A program made the position numbers and the translations under genes. The notes under the pieces were generated by a model. That model was not told where the DNA came from, did not search any database, and worked only from the letters and a program-made list of their open reading frames with translations. 64,000 nt of DNA from Natrinema gari JCM 14663. GTDB lineage: Archaea > Halobacteriota > Halobacteria > Halobacteriales > Natrialbaceae. The stretch's first letter is position 1. Every line of letters starts with the position of its first letter. The stretch spans positions 24,777 to 88,776 of the forward strand of contig NZ_AOIJ01000051.1 of NCBI RefSeq assembly GCF_000337175.1. Reading direction: 5' to 3'. Below, in pieces: positions 42,368-51,476 of the stretch.

Positions 42368-44130
42368 TGCCCACGGTCGATATCGACCCCGACGAACTGC
42401 GGGACCTGACCGGTCACGACGAGAAGAGCGACGACGAGCTACAGGAAGCCCTGTTCGGACTCGGCCTCGAGTTCGAGGGGCGCACCGAGGACGGCGCGTT
42501 CGAACTCGAGTTCGCACCGGACCGGCTCGACCGCCTCTCCGTGGAGGGGGTTGCCCGCTCGATGCGCTACCAGTACGGCGACGCGCGGGGCGTTCACGTT
42601 CCCTCGCCGAATTCGCCGGAGTGGACCATCGAGGTCGATGACTCGGTCCCCGACGAGCGTCCATACGTCACCGGCGCAGTCGTCCGCAACGTTGATCTGG
42701 ACGAGGAAGCCCTCGAGTCGCTCATTCAACTCCAGGAGAAACTCCACGCGACGATGGGGCGCAAGCGGGCGAAGGGCGCGATCGGGATTCACGACCTGAC
42801 GATGCTGAAGGGTCGCGATGCGCGTAGCGCATCGGAAAACGAGAGCGGCGACGAGCCGCGAGGGAGCGCCGCGACGGAAGGTACCCCGACGATCCAGTAC
42901 GTCGGCGTCGAACCCGACGGGGACCGGTTCGTCCCGCTCGATTCCGATCGGGAGATGACGCCGGCCGACGTGCTCGAGGACCACCAGACGGGTCGGACCT
43001 ACGCCGACCTGGTCAGCGAGTACGAGCGCTACCCGGCGATCTACGACGATCTCGGGCTGTTCTCGTTCCCGCCCGTTATTAACGGCCGCCGCACCGAGGT
43101 GTCGACGGAGTCCCGCGACCTGTTCGTCGAGATGACGGGCACCGATCAGTGGACGATCGACAAGATGCTGACCATCGTCTGCTACGCGCTGTCGGCTCGG
43201 GGAGCCACGCTCGAGGAAGTGCGAGTCGAATACCCCGATCACGAGATCGTCCGACCCGACCTCTCGACGAAGACGAAGACGGTCGCCCACGACCGCATCG
43301 AGACCATCCTCGGCATCGGGCTCGATCCCGACGACGTGATCGACCTGGCCGAGCGGTCCGGGCTCGAGGCCGAAAAAGAAGAGAGCGAGGACGGCGACCT
43401 CGTCTACGAGGTGACGATCCCGCCCTACCGCGTCGACGTACTTCACCCGCTGGACGTCATCGACGACCTCGGGCGGGCCTATGGCTTCAACGACCTCGAA
43501 CCTCGCTACCCCGACGTGGGGACCGTCGGTGGCCGCCACGAGCGCTCCCGCCTCGAGCGGGCGGTCCGCGAGCAACTCGTCGGACTTGGCTTCGAGGACC
43601 TGCTAAACTTCCACATGATCAGCGAAGAAGAGAACTACGACCGACTCGAGGTCTCGCCCGGCGACGATATCTATGGGGCCGGCGAGCCGGCGACGATCAA
43701 GGAACCGTACAGCGAGGACTTCACCATGCTGCGGACGTGGGTGATGCCCTCGCTGTTGATGGTTCTCGAGCGGAACACCCACCGATCGTACCCACAAAAC
43801 CTCGCCGAGATCGGCTTCGCGGCCGCGGTCGACGAGAGCGAACCCACCGGCGTCGCCGAGGGCCGCCGCGTCGGGGCCGTCCTCGCACACCACGAGGCCG
43901 GCTACGAAGACGCCAAGGCACGGCTGCAGGCGCTGGCCCGCAACTTCGACGTCGACCTCGAGACGCCGCCGACCGACCACCCGACCTTCATTTCGGGTCG
44001 AACCGCGGCGGTCGTCATCGACGGCGATGACGTCGGCGTGATCGGGGAGGTCCACCCGAAGGTGCTCATCGAACACGACCTCGAAGTGCCGGTGTCGGCC
44101 TTCGAGTTCGATCTCGAGGCGCTCCGATAG
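42367..44130 (+). CDS. pheT: phenylalanyl-tRNA synthetase beta subunit
   Basis: A 587-aa subunit beginning at the ATG overlapping the pheS stop (TGATG). Family regions include KLHATMGRKRAKGAIGIHDL, PVINGRRTEVSTESRDLFVE and PPYRVDVLHPLDVIDDLGRA. It is the non-catalytic/editing partner of PheS. About residues 150-170 form an in-frame low-complexity insert (RDARSASENESGDEPRGS) encoded in part by a palindromic repeat and absent from the expected LKG...TPTIQY junction. The rest is intact. Confidence 0.95.
   Translation: MPTVDIDPDELRDLTGHDEKSDDELQEALFGLGLEFEGRTEDGAFELEFAPDRLDRLSVEGVARSMRYQYGDARGVHVPSPNSPEWTIEVDDSVPDERPYVTGAVVRNVDLDEEALESLIQLQEKLHATMGRKRAKGAIGIHDLTMLKGRDARSASENESGDEPRGSAATEGTPTIQYVGVEPDGDRFVPLDSDREMTPADVLEDHQTGRTYADLVSEYERYPAIYDDLGLFSFPPVINGRRTEVSTESRDLFVEMTGTDQWTIDKMLTIVCYALSARGATLEEVRVEYPDHEIVRPDLSTKTKTVAHDRIETILGIGLDPDDVIDLAERSGLEAEKEESEDGDLVYEVTIPPYRVDVLHPLDVIDDLGRAYGFNDLEPRYPDVGTVGGRHERSRLERAVREQLVGLGFEDLLNFHMISEEENYDRLEVSPGDDIYGAGEPATIKEPYSEDFTMLRTWVMPSLLMVLERNTHRSYPQNLAEIGFAAAVDESEPTGVAEGRRVGAVLAHHEAGYEDAKARLQALARNFDVDLETPPTDHPTFISGRTAAVVIDGDDVGVIGEVHPKVLIEHDLEVPVSAFEFDLEALR
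42816..42834. repeat. palindromic element inside pheT
   Basis: CGATGCGC, GTA, GCGCATCG: a perfect 8-bp inverted repeat around three bases. It forms part of a roughly 60-nt in-frame insertion in pheT that encodes RDARSASENESGDEPRG-type low complexity. I have seen similar peptide inserts in haloarchaeal proteins, so it may be a short mobile or expansion-prone repeat. Confidence 0.6.
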
Positions 44131-44165
44131 GGCCGCGAGGGGAGCGAACGCGATTCGATCGGGGG

Positions 44166-46967
44166 TTACCTGATCTCGCCGTAGGTCCGGACGAGGTCGC
44201 CATCACGATAGCGCCGCTGCTCGAACCCAAGGGCGTTGCACACGAGCGTATGTCCCATAAACGAGAGGGAGTAGTCCGCCATGCCGAACGGGTGCAGGAC
44301 CGTCTGCTGTGCGGGCGGTAGAATCGAACCGAGGACGTTGATCTCGGCGTCGCCCGCGGTGAGCGTCCCGACGCTGACGCCATCGTCGGTCGTTCCGGCG
44401 GCGCGACCGCCGGCAGCGTCGAACGCATCGCCGTCGACGATCGTCGCCGGCTGGTCGGTGCCGGTGGTGTACCCGAGTTGCGATCCTTTCCACAGTTCCT
44501 GTTGTCGCGGGCGGATACCATCGAGCAGCGGATGCTCGAACTCCCTGTCCTCGAGGGTCGCGAACCGGACCGTGACGGTCTCGAGGTTGGCGGGATCGAT
44601 CGCCGCCGCGTCCCCGACATCGAGCGCACCGAGGAGATGGACACCCGTGTCGGTCAGGACGAGGTCGCCGCCGGCCGCGACGAACGACTCGATCGCCGCG
44701 ATATACCGCGGGTTATCGAGACCAACGTCATGAGAGACGACCAGTTTGTCGTAATGGCGCTTGCCGGACTTCCCGCGAAGCAATCGACCGTTACAGACAT
44801 CGCGAACCCGGAACGCGTCCATGTCGCCGTCCTCGAGGTGATCGGAGAGATCGGCGAAGAACTGCATCGGGTTGACCGTGTACTCGCGTTGCTCGTACCC
44901 GAGTACGGCTCGCGGATCGGGGTATTCGTCCTCGGTGTCCAGAACGGTCAGCTCCACCTCGATGTCGGCGTCGCTGTCGACTTCGACATCCCACTGGCCG
45001 GCCTCGGGTTGATGGCGGAACCAGCCCTCGAAGTCGTGGGGTCGGGGCGTCGGGTCGTCAGGGCCGGCCTTTGCCGCGAGGTCGATTTCGTGAACGGTCG
45101 TTCCGTCGGGATCGGTAATACGGATGTGGCCGTCGCTTGCGGCCCCGAGACCGGTAACCCGGACCGACAGCGAGTGCGACGAGCCGGTCGTTTCGGTGCC
45201 GACGGTCCCGCCGTCGTCCGGTCCGGATCGGACGACCTCGTTATGGCTGTGCACTTCGGTCGCGCGGCCCTGGCCGGGTTCACGCCCCTTGCCTGGATGT
45301 CGATCGGTGTACGGCAGATCGGCGGACGACCGCGTGAGTTCGTCCGTCGTCACGTATGCGGTGTCCTGACCGCCGGTCGCGACGGTGGCATCGGTCTCCG
45401 CCGCGGTCATCTCGGCGTACTCGCGCATCGAGATCCGGTAGGCGGTGACCAGATGGCGTTCGATGTAGGGTTTCCACTCGATCCGGGCGTCAGGCGTGTG
45501 ATTCGCGAAGATGATTTCGGGAACGACCGTAATCGCATCGAGCCCGCCAAACTCCGCCGGTTGGCCGGCCCACCCCAGAAGCGAGCCGGTCACCTGATAG
45601 CCGAGGGAATCGTAAACCGTGCCGTAATCGAACAAGCCCGCGGGAGCGTACTCCGAGGCACCGTACTGCTCCTCGCAGGCGCGTTCGATGTCGTCCGCGA
45701 TCGCCTCGAGGCCGCCCCAGTGGGCCTCCATCCCGTCGCCGATGCGGATGTTGACCTCGTCGAGGTCGTGGGTTCCGTCGTGACCGAGCGGGGCGTTCGT
45801 CTCGAGGTTGAACACCATCCGGTCGGCGGCGTACATCCCGTGGTAGTCACAGAGGTACGTCACGTTCTCGTACTCGCGGAGGTGATCGACGATCGCCAGC
45901 GAATCCGGGACGACGTCGTAATAGTCGTCGGGTGCGCCGTCGGGTTCGGCGGGCCAGAACGCCGGATCGACCCAGCCCATCGTCGGGTACTGCCGGTTAG
46001 TGTCGACATCGGCCGCGTTCCCGCGCCGGAAGTTGAGCCGAGTCTCCCCTCGCGGAATGTCGAACCGGGGCTCGCGCGCCACCCACCCGTCAGGGTTCGT
46101 GAATACGAAGACGAACGCGATATCGTCGAGCAGGTCCTCGAAGCCGTCGGCCTCGCCCCGAGCGAGGTCCTCGAGGAGTCGAACACCGGTCTCGACGCCC
46201 GCGCGCTCGTCGCCGTGGGTCGAGAGGGAGTAGACCACTGTCTCCTTGTCGGCGAACGACGCCGCGTCCCGGACGTCGTTCGTGACATCGACGACGTAGA
46301 TATCCTGTGGGTCGGGGTCTGTGCCGGTGTACCGGTTCGGCCAACCCGGCGATTCGTCGAGAGTGTGGACGCGCACGCGGTCGGGACAGACCGCCTCGAG
46401 ATGGGCGATCCCCCGACCGACCTCGGGGTAGGAGACGAACGATCGGGCCTCCTCGACCGGCGGGAAGACGCCGTCGGCGTACGGGGCCTCGAGTTTCCAC
46501 CACGGGTTCGCCCCGGGTGAGACGTCCAGTCGCTCGACGCCGTCGAGTTCGAGGACGGCCGTCACCTCGTCGGCGGTGAGATGCGCATGCGCCGCCGGCG
46601 TCGGTGACTCTCGAGTGACCGCCTTCGGTGGCCGGGACAGGTCGGGATCGGGGGCTTCCTCGTAGTCGGCCGCAAACGCCTCGAGTGCGGCCCGGTCGGC
46701 GAATTCGATGACGGTCGCCGCCTCGTACCCCTCTGGGGTGTGGTTGACGACGAACTCGTACTCGTCGGTCATCGGGTCGCCGCGGACGTCCGCGGTGGCG
46801 GAACCGGGAAGTGCGAGCGCGGCACCCGTCGTCGCGGAGAGCGAAAGGAACGTCCGTCGGTCGATGGGGCTGTCGGCGAACGCGTCGTCGGAACCGTGGT
46901 CGGCAGCATCGTCGGTCGGTCGGTCAGCGGGGTGTCGTGGGTGTGTCTGGTGAGGGCCGTTTGACAT
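44166..46967 (-). CDS. Tat-exported M14-family zinc carboxypeptidase
   Basis: A 933-aa protein starting MSNGPHQTHPRHPADRPTDD. The twin-arginine signal is DRRTFLSLSATTGAALALPG. The peptidase domain carries zinc ligands H251 and E254 (STHGDERAG) and H376 (CDYHGMYAAD). The N-terminal YEAATVIEFADRAALEAFAA part resembles an inhibitor-like prodomain. The C-terminal 350 residues contain a beta-sandwich P-domain-like region (HSLSVRVTGLGAASDGHIRI) and a ThuA- or GATase-like module (KLVVSHDVGLDNPRYIAAI). It probably digests extracellular peptides. A longer upstream reading starts before the promoter and is rejected. Confidence 0.88.
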   Translation of the reverse strand: MSNGPHQTHPRHPADRPTDDAADHGSDDAFADSPIDRRTFLSLSATTGAALALPGSATADVRGDPMTDEYEFVVNHTPEGYEAATVIEFADRAALEAFAADYEEAPDPDLSRPPKAVTRESPTPAAHAHLTADEVTAVLELDGVERLDVSPGANPWWKLEAPYADGVFPPVEEARSFVSYPEVGRGIAHLEAVCPDRVRVHTLDESPGWPNRYTGTDPDPQDIYVVDVTNDVRDAASFADKETVVYSLSTHGDERAGVETGVRLLEDLARGEADGFEDLLDDIAFVFVFTNPDGWVAREPRFDIPRGETRLNFRRGNAADVDTNRQYPTMGWVDPAFWPAEPDGAPDDYYDVVPDSLAIVDHLREYENVTYLCDYHGMYAADRMVFNLETNAPLGHDGTHDLDEVNIRIGDGMEAHWGGLEAIADDIERACEEQYGASEYAPAGLFDYGTVYDSLGYQVTGSLLGWAGQPAEFGGLDAITVVPEIIFANHTPDARIEWKPYIERHLVTAYRISMREYAEMTAAETDATVATGGQDTAYVTTDELTRSSADLPYTDRHPGKGREPGQGRATEVHSHNEVVRSGPDDGGTVGTETTGSSHSLSVRVTGLGAASDGHIRITDPDGTTVHEIDLAAKAGPDDPTPRPHDFEGWFRHQPEAGQWDVEVDSDADIEVELTVLDTEDEYPDPRAVLGYEQREYTVNPMQFFADLSDHLEDGDMDAFRVRDVCNGRLLRGKSGKRHYDKLVVSHDVGLDNPRYIAAIESFVAAGGDLVLTDTGVHLLGALDVGDAAAIDPANLETVTVRFATLEDREFEHPLLDGIRPRQQELWKGSQLGYTTGTDQPATIVDGDAFDAAGGRAAGTTDDGVSVGTLTAGDAEINVLGSILPPAQQTVLHPFGMADYSLSFMGHTLVCNALGFEQRRYRDGDLVRTYGEIR

Positions 46968-47224
46968 TACCAATCGTGGGGAGATTCCCCGGACACGGAC
47001 CACAACGATGTGAAATAAATACCATACCGAACGAGAGAATGTCTCTGAGAGACGTAGATTTATGTGCTCGAGGATAAAGTGGACGGGCCATCGGCGGCCG
47101 CCGTTCGGAGCCAACGGATCGGGGACGACTGGCCCACAGCCGTCGAAAAAGTCCGTCAGACCCTACCTGACGGTAGCGAGACAGCAAGGGACCGGGCGAG
47201 ACGAGAGTGCAGACGCCCGGACGG

Positions 47225-47422
47225 TTAGAACTCGTGTTCGACGTCGTCTTCGTCGGCCTTCTGAATGATTATTTTCCCGTCCCGGACCCGGACGAAGACC
47301 TCATCGCCGATATCCATGCCCGCGACCTCGAGTTCGTCCTCGTGGAGGTTGAGGTGGACGTTGTGGTAATTCCCGTCGTCGTCTTTCGCACCGCTTGGAC
47401 TCAGCTTCTTTTTCCGTACCAT
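47225..47422 (-). CDS. AbrB/SpoVT-like or small haloarchaeal DNA-binding protein
   Basis: A 65-aa protein starting MVRKKKLSPSGAKDDDGNYH. A VHLNLHEDELEVAGMDIGDE segment followed by VFVRVRDGKIIIQKA looks like a swapped-hairpin AbrB/MazE-type fold. A basic N-terminus suits DNA contact. It is divergent from the MC1 gene and shares a similar promoter motif with it. Function unknown. Confidence 0.7.
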   Translation of the reverse strand: MVRKKKLSPSGAKDDDGNYHNVHLNLHEDELEVAGMDIGDEVFVRVRDGKIIIQKADEDDVEHEF

Positions 47423-47657
47423 CGCGGGATTCTATTCCGAACTTCGCCGTAGGATATACTTAAGTGTTTTCGACGCCCGAACGACTGACCGTGGAACGGA
47501 CTCGTCGGCGTGCCAATCACGGAACGACAAGCGAGGGACGCGAATAGTGCCGGGAACTCGCGTTGGCGATACACTTAAATATACCGCCGCAGTCGGTCGA
47601 TTTGCGGGGATATCTTTATCACTGATCGTGTGCTGACTTGACACGGAGGCGAAAATC
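47423..47657. promoter_or_regulatory. mirrored divergent promoters, AbrB-like gene and MC1
   Basis: On the minus strand ACACTTAAGTATATCC (47465-47450) lies about 30 nt before the AbrB-like start. On the plus strand ACACTTAAATATACC (47571-47585) is nearly identical and lies about 75 nt before the MC1 start. GATATCTTTATC at 47609-47620 is a second MC1 candidate. The mirrored BRE/TATA-like motif suggests joint control. Confidence 0.5.
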
Positions 47658-47966
47658 ATGGTACGCGAAGACGGGAAACGAAACTTTGCACTGCGCGAAT
47701 CGGGCGGTGACGAGTCGAGCGTCTTCTCGGGCAACACGCCTCGACAGGCGGCGCTCAAGGCAGCCCGACGGCTCGAGCCCGGCTCGAGCGAGGAAGAGGC
47801 GGACCGGGTCGAACTGAAACTCCGAGAGAAGGGAACCGACAAGGTTCACATCTACGATGGCTGGGCGTGGGAGGAGACAGCCCCCGACGACAAGCCCGAC
47901 TGGATGCCCGGCGAGATCACGGAGGCGAACGTCTCGAAGAAAGGCATCGAGCACCTCGACGAGTAA
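47658..47966 (+). CDS. MC1-type chromosomal protein
   Basis: A 102-aa protein with KRNFALRESGGDESSVFSGN, then TPRQAALKAARRLEPG and ELKLREKGTDKVHIYDGWAW. This is the full pattern of the methanogen/halophile MC1 non-histone chromatin protein family, with the usual RQAALKAA helix and the VHIYDGW strand. It bends and compacts DNA in known members. The acidic inserts (SSEEEADRVE) are halophile features. Confidence 0.93.
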   Translation: MVREDGKRNFALRESGGDESSVFSGNTPRQAALKAARRLEPGSSEEEADRVELKLREKGTDKVHIYDGWAWEETAPDDKPDWMPGEITEANVSKKGIEHLDE

Positions 47967-48433
47967 GTCGTCAACTCGACAGATTTCTCCGGCACGAGCC
48001 CGTCCGCGAGCAGTGCCTTCGCCCGTCTCGACGCACTGTCCGATACCAGCACGTTTGTGCGATGACTAGACGGAATAATACGGGCTGGGTTGGTGGGACA
48101 ATGCCCAAGGAGGCGGAAAGACGTTAAATCAGATTCATACGACAGTCGGCGGTCGGATCGGGTACGTATATGGATGATCGTCGAAGGAATTCGGTACCTG
48201 AGTGTAGTAGACAGAGCCTTTCCGGTGCCATCCGAACATGTGAACCAATGACGCCGAGAATAGAGTGGTATAGACAACTGGACTGTCCCGGTGTCCCCGT
48301 GAGTGGGTCTTCGAACCCCACGTCGCCGCTCGAGCGAGCGACGACTGACTCCGCTTGCGCACCGACCGGACGCGCAAGCGAAATTTCGCGGTACCCGACG
48401 GTCTTTTGACCCGTTCGTCCCTATCGGCGGGTA
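47967..48433. other. gene-free stretch before pheA
   Basis: Nothing convincing is encoded in 467 nt. Near 48290-48325 a GTGGGTCTTCGAACCCCAC hairpin looks like a tRNA T-arm but no acceptor stem can be built. GCGAAATTTCGC (48378-48389) is a perfect palindrome. GGTCTTTTGACC (48400-48411) is another palindrome, placed 30 nt before the pheA start like a TATA box. Confidence 0.4.
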
Positions 48434-49246
48434 ATGACTGCAGTTACGCTCGGCCCCGAAGGGACCTACTCGCACAGAGCCGCGAGTGCGATCGCCGACG
48501 ATGACGAGATCGACTTCCGACAGTCGGTCACGACGATCGTCGACGCCGTCGCAAGCGGGGAGTACGACCGCGGCGTGATTCCGATCGAAAACAGTATCGA
48601 GGGCTCCGTGACGGAGAGTTTAGACGCCGTTGCCGACTACGACGTCGCCGTCATCCGCGAAATCGTTACCCCGATCAGACACGCCTTGCTCGCCCAGGGG
48701 CCGGCGTTCGATACCATCGCCAGCCACTCCCAGGCCCTTGCCCAGTGTCGGACCTACCTCGAGCGCGAGTATCCCGCCGCCACCCTGGAGGCCGTCGCGA
48801 GCACGGCACAGGGCGTCGAGTTCGCCCGCGACGATCCGTCGGTGGCGGGCATCGGCCATCCGGCTAACGCGGGAGACGGGATCGAGGTGTTGGCCGAGGA
48901 CATTCAGGATCAGGACTCGAACGCGACGCGGTTCTTCGCGCTCGCGCCGGCCGAGCAGCGCTCGAAAGGCGGCGGCAAGACCTCGCTGGTGGTCTATCCG
49001 AACGCGAACTACCCCGGTCTGTTGCTCGAGTTGCTCGAACCGTTCGCGGATCGCGACATCAATCTGACCCGGGTCGAGTCGCGGCCGAGCGGCCAACGAC
49101 TGGGCGACTACGTTTTCCACGTCGACTTCGAAGCCGGGCTCTACGAGTCCCGAACGAGCGACGCGATCGCGGACCTCGAGGCCCTCGCCGAGAACGGCTG
49201 GGTCCGGCGGCTGGGATCGTACGATACCGAACACGTCGTCGAGTAA
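48434..49246 (+). CDS. pheA: prephenate dehydratase
   Basis: A 270-aa protein. The N-terminal catalytic domain has VTLGPEGTYSHRAA, then GVIPIENSIEGSVTESLDAV and a late SNATRFFALAPAE (threonine-phenylalanine motif). The C-terminal ACT domain (KTSLVVYPNANYPGLLLELL, NLTRVESRPSGQRLGDYVF) carries the Phe-binding GALV/ESRP-type signature (here ANYPGLL and ESRPSG). It converts prephenate to phenylpyruvate and is expected to be feedback-inhibited by Phe. No chorismate mutase domain is fused. Confidence 0.95.
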   Translation: MTAVTLGPEGTYSHRAASAIADDDEIDFRQSVTTIVDAVASGEYDRGVIPIENSIEGSVTESLDAVADYDVAVIREIVTPIRHALLAQGPAFDTIASHSQALAQCRTYLEREYPAATLEAVASTAQGVEFARDDPSVAGIGHPANAGDGIEVLAEDIQDQDSNATRFFALAPAEQRSKGGGKTSLVVYPNANYPGLLLELLEPFADRDINLTRVESRPSGQRLGDYVFHVDFEAGLYESRTSDAIADLEALAENGWVRRLGSYDTEHVVE

Positions 49247-49300
49247 GCGCTTCGGGACGGCCCTCGACGACGGCCTCGGACTGGCGTCGACGGCGCGACA

Positions 49301-49373
49301 GTCCGGGTGCGAGAATCGAACTACGCGTCTCAGCCTGCACAGGCTGAAGGATGGCCACTACCCCAACCCGGAC
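49301..49373 (-). tRNA. tRNA-His-like gene (anticodon GTG) with unusual arms
   Basis: The minus strand reads GTCCGGGT...ACCCGGAC, a 7-bp acceptor plus an extra G-1:C73 pair, the hallmark of tRNA-His. The D-arm (GGGGTAGTGGCCATCC) and the T-loop TTCGATT are normal. The anticodon arm CAGCC-TGTGCA-GGCTG leaves only a 6-nt loop containing GTG. The T-stem GCGTAG/CTCGC needs a bulged T. It may be an active tRNA with odd arms, a degenerate copy, or carry sequence errors. It is encoded convergently with pheA. Confidence 0.65.
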
Positions 49374-49544
49374 ACGGACACGGCGCACTCGAAGCGACCA
49401 CGGCCGATGCCTAATGTGCTGGGAGCGTCCTCACGAGCTGTGACTCACGGGGGAATACTTGACGGGGACCGAAACGGGGCTGCGATCGACGGCACGCGAT
49501 CGGGTGTCGAGACCACAAACGGTTTTGCCGCGTCACCCGGTCCC

Positions 49545-50006
49545 ATGAGTATGCCACTCGCTGCAGGCGACGACGCGCCGACCGTGACCGCACCGAATCA
49601 GGACGGCGAGGCGGTCACCCTCGCGTTCGAGGAGCCGACGGTGCTGTACTTCTACCCGAAGGACGATACGCCCGGCTGTACGATCGAAGCGACCCAGTTC
49701 CAGCGCGAGCGCGAGACCTATCGGGACGCCGGCGTCGACGTTTACGGCGTCTCGACCGACGACGTGGAGTCCCACCGGTCGTTCTGTGACTCCGAAGGCC
49801 TCGAGTTCGACCTGCTCGCGGACCCCGACGCGGCGATCGCCGAGGCCTTCGACGTCGAACTGCGTGACGGCGTGACCGCGCGAACTACGTTTTTGCTGGC
49901 GGACGGCAACGTCACGGCCGTGTACGAGGACGTCGACCCGGACGGACACGCTCGCGATGTCCTGCTCGACGCGCTCGAGGACGGACTCGTGACCCTGCCC
50001 GAGTAG
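49545..50006 (+). CDS. bcp: peroxiredoxin of Bcp/PrxQ type
   Basis: A 153-aa protein. The peroxidatic Cys is C45 in YFYPKDDTPGCTIEATQF. The usual resolving Cys five residues later is replaced (A49), leaving C88 (RSFCDSEG) as a possible alternative. VYGVSTDDVESHRSFCDSEG and TTFLLADGNVTAVYED are family-typical. It reduces hydroperoxides. It starts at the ATG at 49545 (or the next ATG at 49551). Confidence 0.92.
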   Translation: MSMPLAAGDDAPTVTAPNQDGEAVTLAFEEPTVLYFYPKDDTPGCTIEATQFQRERETYRDAGVDVYGVSTDDVESHRSFCDSEGLEFDLLADPDAAIAEAFDVELRDGVTARTTFLLADGNVTAVYEDVDPDGHARDVLLDALEDGLVTLPE

Positions 50007-50068
50007 CCGCTCCTTCTGTCGTTGTCCCGCGGGCAGAATTTATCCCCGTCGGGCTCCTACTGCGACGC

Positions 50069-50488
50069 ATGCGAGACAACCCGTTCGACGAAATCGAGAC
50101 ACTGCTCGACCGCGTCAGTCGCCAGGTCGAAGAGGGAATGGCCGCCGGCGGGCTGCAGGTCCCGGGCACGGTGCCGGTCGACGTCGCCGACACGGACGAA
50201 GCGTACGTCGTCACGGCCGACCTGCCCGGCTACGAGACCGACGATATCGAGTTGACGCTCTCGGACGGCACGCTCCGACTCGAGGCCAATCGGCTGGACG
50301 ACGACATCGCCGCCGAAGGGACGTATCTCCGACGCGAGCGGACCAAAACGTCGGCGAGTCGTCGGATTCGACTGCCGGAGCCGGTCGACGAGGAGGCGGT
50401 GGCCGCCGGGTTCGAAAACGGCGTGCTGACGGTGCGGCTGCCCAAAGTCGCGGGCGGCGAGGACTCGAAGCGGATCGATATCGAGTAG
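50069..50488 (+). CDS. small heat-shock protein (Hsp20/alpha-crystallin)
   Basis: A 139-aa protein. The alpha-crystallin domain has VPVDVADTDEAYVVTADLPG, ELTLSDGTLRLEAN and the C-terminal GFENGVLTVRLPKV motif (GVLTxxLPK). A helical N-terminus (PFDEIETLLDRVSRQVEEGM) serves oligomer formation. It binds unfolding proteins without ATP. It lies 62 nt after the peroxiredoxin gene, so the two may share stress control. Confidence 0.93.
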   Translation: MRDNPFDEIETLLDRVSRQVEEGMAAGGLQVPGTVPVDVADTDEAYVVTADLPGYETDDIELTLSDGTLRLEANRLDDDIAAEGTYLRRERTKTSASRRIRLPEPVDEEAVAAGFENGVLTVRLPKVAGGEDSKRIDIE

Positions 50489-50663
50489 CCGTCGCGTCCC
50501 GCCCGCTCGAGACCGCGGGCGACGTCCGTGACCGTCGCGAAGCGGCCGGACGGGTCGCCGCTCGAGTGCGGCGTCGGGACGAGGGGCGTGAGCCCGTGCC
50601 GATTCGGAACTGCGCCGGAGAGCAGTCGGACGATTATTATATTCGGATGATAACTGTTCGGCC

Positions 50664-51452
50664 ATGGTCAACGTGTTCGCACTCGTCGTCGGCGGGGCCT
50701 TTCTCCTGTTCGGGGGCATCGTCCTGTCTCGAGCCGGCGATCTCGACGATCGCGAGGAGACGATCAGCGAACTCGCGTCGGCGGACGACGAGTCGGTCGT
50801 GCCGGGCGACGAGGCGACGATCAGCGGGCCGGTTCGCGTCCTCGAGCCGGCGTCGCCGACGCGGACTGGTCCCGATCTGAACGAGAGCGATTCGGCCGCC
50901 CTCTGGGCGTGGCGGGTCCGCCAACGGAACGACAACTGGTGGCGGACCGCCGAGTCGGAACTCGCGACCGGCGAGTTCGCCGTCGATCACAGCTGGGATC
51001 GCGTCCGCGTGGACACGACGACGCTGGCGACGGACGCGGACGACGATCCCTTCGATTCGCCGAACCTGTTCCTCGGCGATCCCGAGACGGAGACCTATCT
51101 CGGCGACCTCGGCCCGGTCAATCGCTTCCTCGAGCGAACCGGGCTGGCGGGCGAAGACGGCGTCGTCAGCGACCTCGAGTTCAACGTGAGCGTCGGCGGA
51201 AAGACCACCATGCCCGACAAGTATCAGGCCACCGTCGTCCGCGACGGCGACGAACTGGTCGTTCGGGGCGAACTGACCGAGACGGCCGACGGCTACGTCC
51301 TGCGGGGGACCGACGAGACGCCGCTCGCGATCGCGACCGGAAGCCTCGAAGAACAGCGCGAGCAGGTGCGCTCGTCGGTTCGGCTCCGCCGGGTGGCCGG
51401 CGGGGTTTGCGTCGGGCTTGGCCTGCTCGTTGCGGTCCTTGCCGTTCTCTGA
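50664..51452 (+). CDS. membrane protein with two terminal anchors
   Basis: A 262-aa protein. Hydrophobic spans lie at residues 2-22 (NVFALVVGGAFLLFGGIVLS) and at the C-terminus (VAGGVCVGLGLLVAVLAVL). Between them is a 215-residue soluble domain starting GDEATISGPVRVLEPASP and containing DSAALWAWRVRQRNDNWW and FLGDPETETYLGDLGPVNRF. The architecture resembles the GIDE/MULAN-type arrangement (two spans around a beta-rich domain) but without a RING. Function unknown. A TATA-like ATTATTATATT lies about 25 nt upstream. Confidence 0.62.
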   Translation: MVNVFALVVGGAFLLFGGIVLSRAGDLDDREETISELASADDESVVPGDEATISGPVRVLEPASPTRTGPDLNESDSAALWAWRVRQRNDNWWRTAESELATGEFAVDHSWDRVRVDTTTLATDADDDPFDSPNLFLGDPETETYLGDLGPVNRFLERTGLAGEDGVVSDLEFNVSVGGKTTMPDKYQATVVRDGDELVVRGELTETADGYVLRGTDETPLAIATGSLEEQREQVRSSVRLRRVAGGVCVGLGLLVAVLAVL

Positions 51453-51476
51453 CTCCGCAGCTCGAGCCGAGCGGCG

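Noticed and set aside
44478-46520. 680-aa open frame antisense to the M14 carboxypeptidase
   Set aside because: Shadow frame of a long GC-rich gene; no domain, start signal or promoter.
48241-48330. tRNA-like T-arm hairpin and D-arm-like stretch
   Set aside because: No acceptor stem or complete anticodon arm can be drawn; at best a distant remnant.
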